Part shown: in pieces, positions 5,906 through 6,009 of the stretch
Layout: the number at the start of each line of letters is the position of its first letter
How positions within the stretch are numbered: the first letter of the stretch is position 1
Assembly (NCBI GenBank): GCA_946531785.1
Contig: CAMNAT010000149.1
Span: forward strand, 1-6,009
Reading direction: 5' to 3'
Source of the DNA: an uncultured Oscillospiraceae bacterium
Lineage (GTDB): Bacteria > Bacillota > Clostridia > UBA1381
DNA: 6,009 nt
The notes under the pieces: generated by a model
Seen by the model: the letters and a program-made list of their open reading frames with translations, nothing else
Told to the model about the DNA's origin: nothing
Databases searched by the model: none
Translations under genes and position numbers: made by a program

Positions 5906-6009
5906 ATGTCAGTAGACTTACTTGTAAAGAAAATAAAGGAAAAGGGTAACCCGTCAGTGGCGGGACTTGACCCGAAGGTGGAGTATGTGCCGCAGTTCAT
6001 ACGCGAAAG
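5906..6009 (+). CDS. pyrF: Orotidine 5'-phosphate decarboxylase, N-terminal part (3' truncated by the window)
   Basis: Thirty-four codons are visible, followed by two bases of the next, and the frame is open at the right edge. The protein starts MSVDLLVKKIKEKGNP and continues with SVAGLDPKVEYVPQFIRE. The 'N-P-S-V-x-G-L-D-P' segment (15-23), which carries the first conserved Asp of the barrel, followed by 'VP', is characteristic of the longer (about 270-310 residue) subfamily 2 OMP decarboxylases rather than the E. coli/B. subtilis short form. The enzyme converts OMP to UMP, the final de novo step. GAGG at 5894-5897 lies 8 nt before the ATG, and the 12-nt gap to pyrC supports one operon. The assignment rests on a short stretch plus context; pyrK, pyrD and pyrE would be the expected genes further right, but they are not seen here. 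Confidence 0.88.
   Translation, partial: MSVDLLVKKIKEKGNPSVAGLDPKVEYVPQFIRE

Overview
The window looks like ordinary chromosomal DNA from a Clostridia-type Firmicute, plausibly a gut Oscillospiraceae/Ruminococcaceae or Lachnospiraceae relative. This is inferred from several traits: sigma-A style TTGACA/TATAAT promoters, AGGAG-type ribosome binding sites, a Thr/Pro-rich secreted-protein linker, a class II (Firmicutes-type) GalT, a Bacillus-type PyrB and class I PyrC, heavy use of ATA for isoleucine, and roughly balanced GC content in genes with very AT-rich gaps. The genus cannot be fixed from this sequence. All genes are on the + strand.

Layout. (1) Positions 1-335 hold the 3' end of a gene for a probably secreted protein, closed by a strong intrinsic terminator at 345-386. 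(2) An exact-consensus promoter (397-425) starts a three-gene unit: a small lipoprotein with a glucosaminidase-type cell-wall hydrolase domain (486-1091), an AEC-family membrane transporter (1103-2029) and a class II galactose-1-phosphate uridylyltransferase (2058-3557). It ends at a UUCG-loop terminator (3564-3594). (3) A near-consensus promoter (3616-3644) starts a pyrimidine biosynthesis operon, pyrB-pyrC-pyrF, which runs off the right end.

How the genes work together. PyrB (aspartate transcarbamylase) and PyrC (dihydroorotase) catalyse steps two and three of de novo UMP synthesis, and PyrF catalyses the last. They are packed tightly: 1 nt separates pyrB from pyrC, and 12 nt separates pyrC from pyrF. 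The central unit has no obvious single pathway. It combines wall remodelling, small-molecule transport and nucleotide-sugar metabolism.

The most interesting non-coding signal is a predicted hairpin at 451-491. It would bury both the Shine-Dalgarno core and the start codon of the lipoprotein gene, directly downstream of a perfect promoter. A second point is that the pyrB leader is very short and has no room for a PyrR-type attenuator. I see no mobile element, CRISPR array, tRNA or rRNA, and no convincing new multi-gene system.
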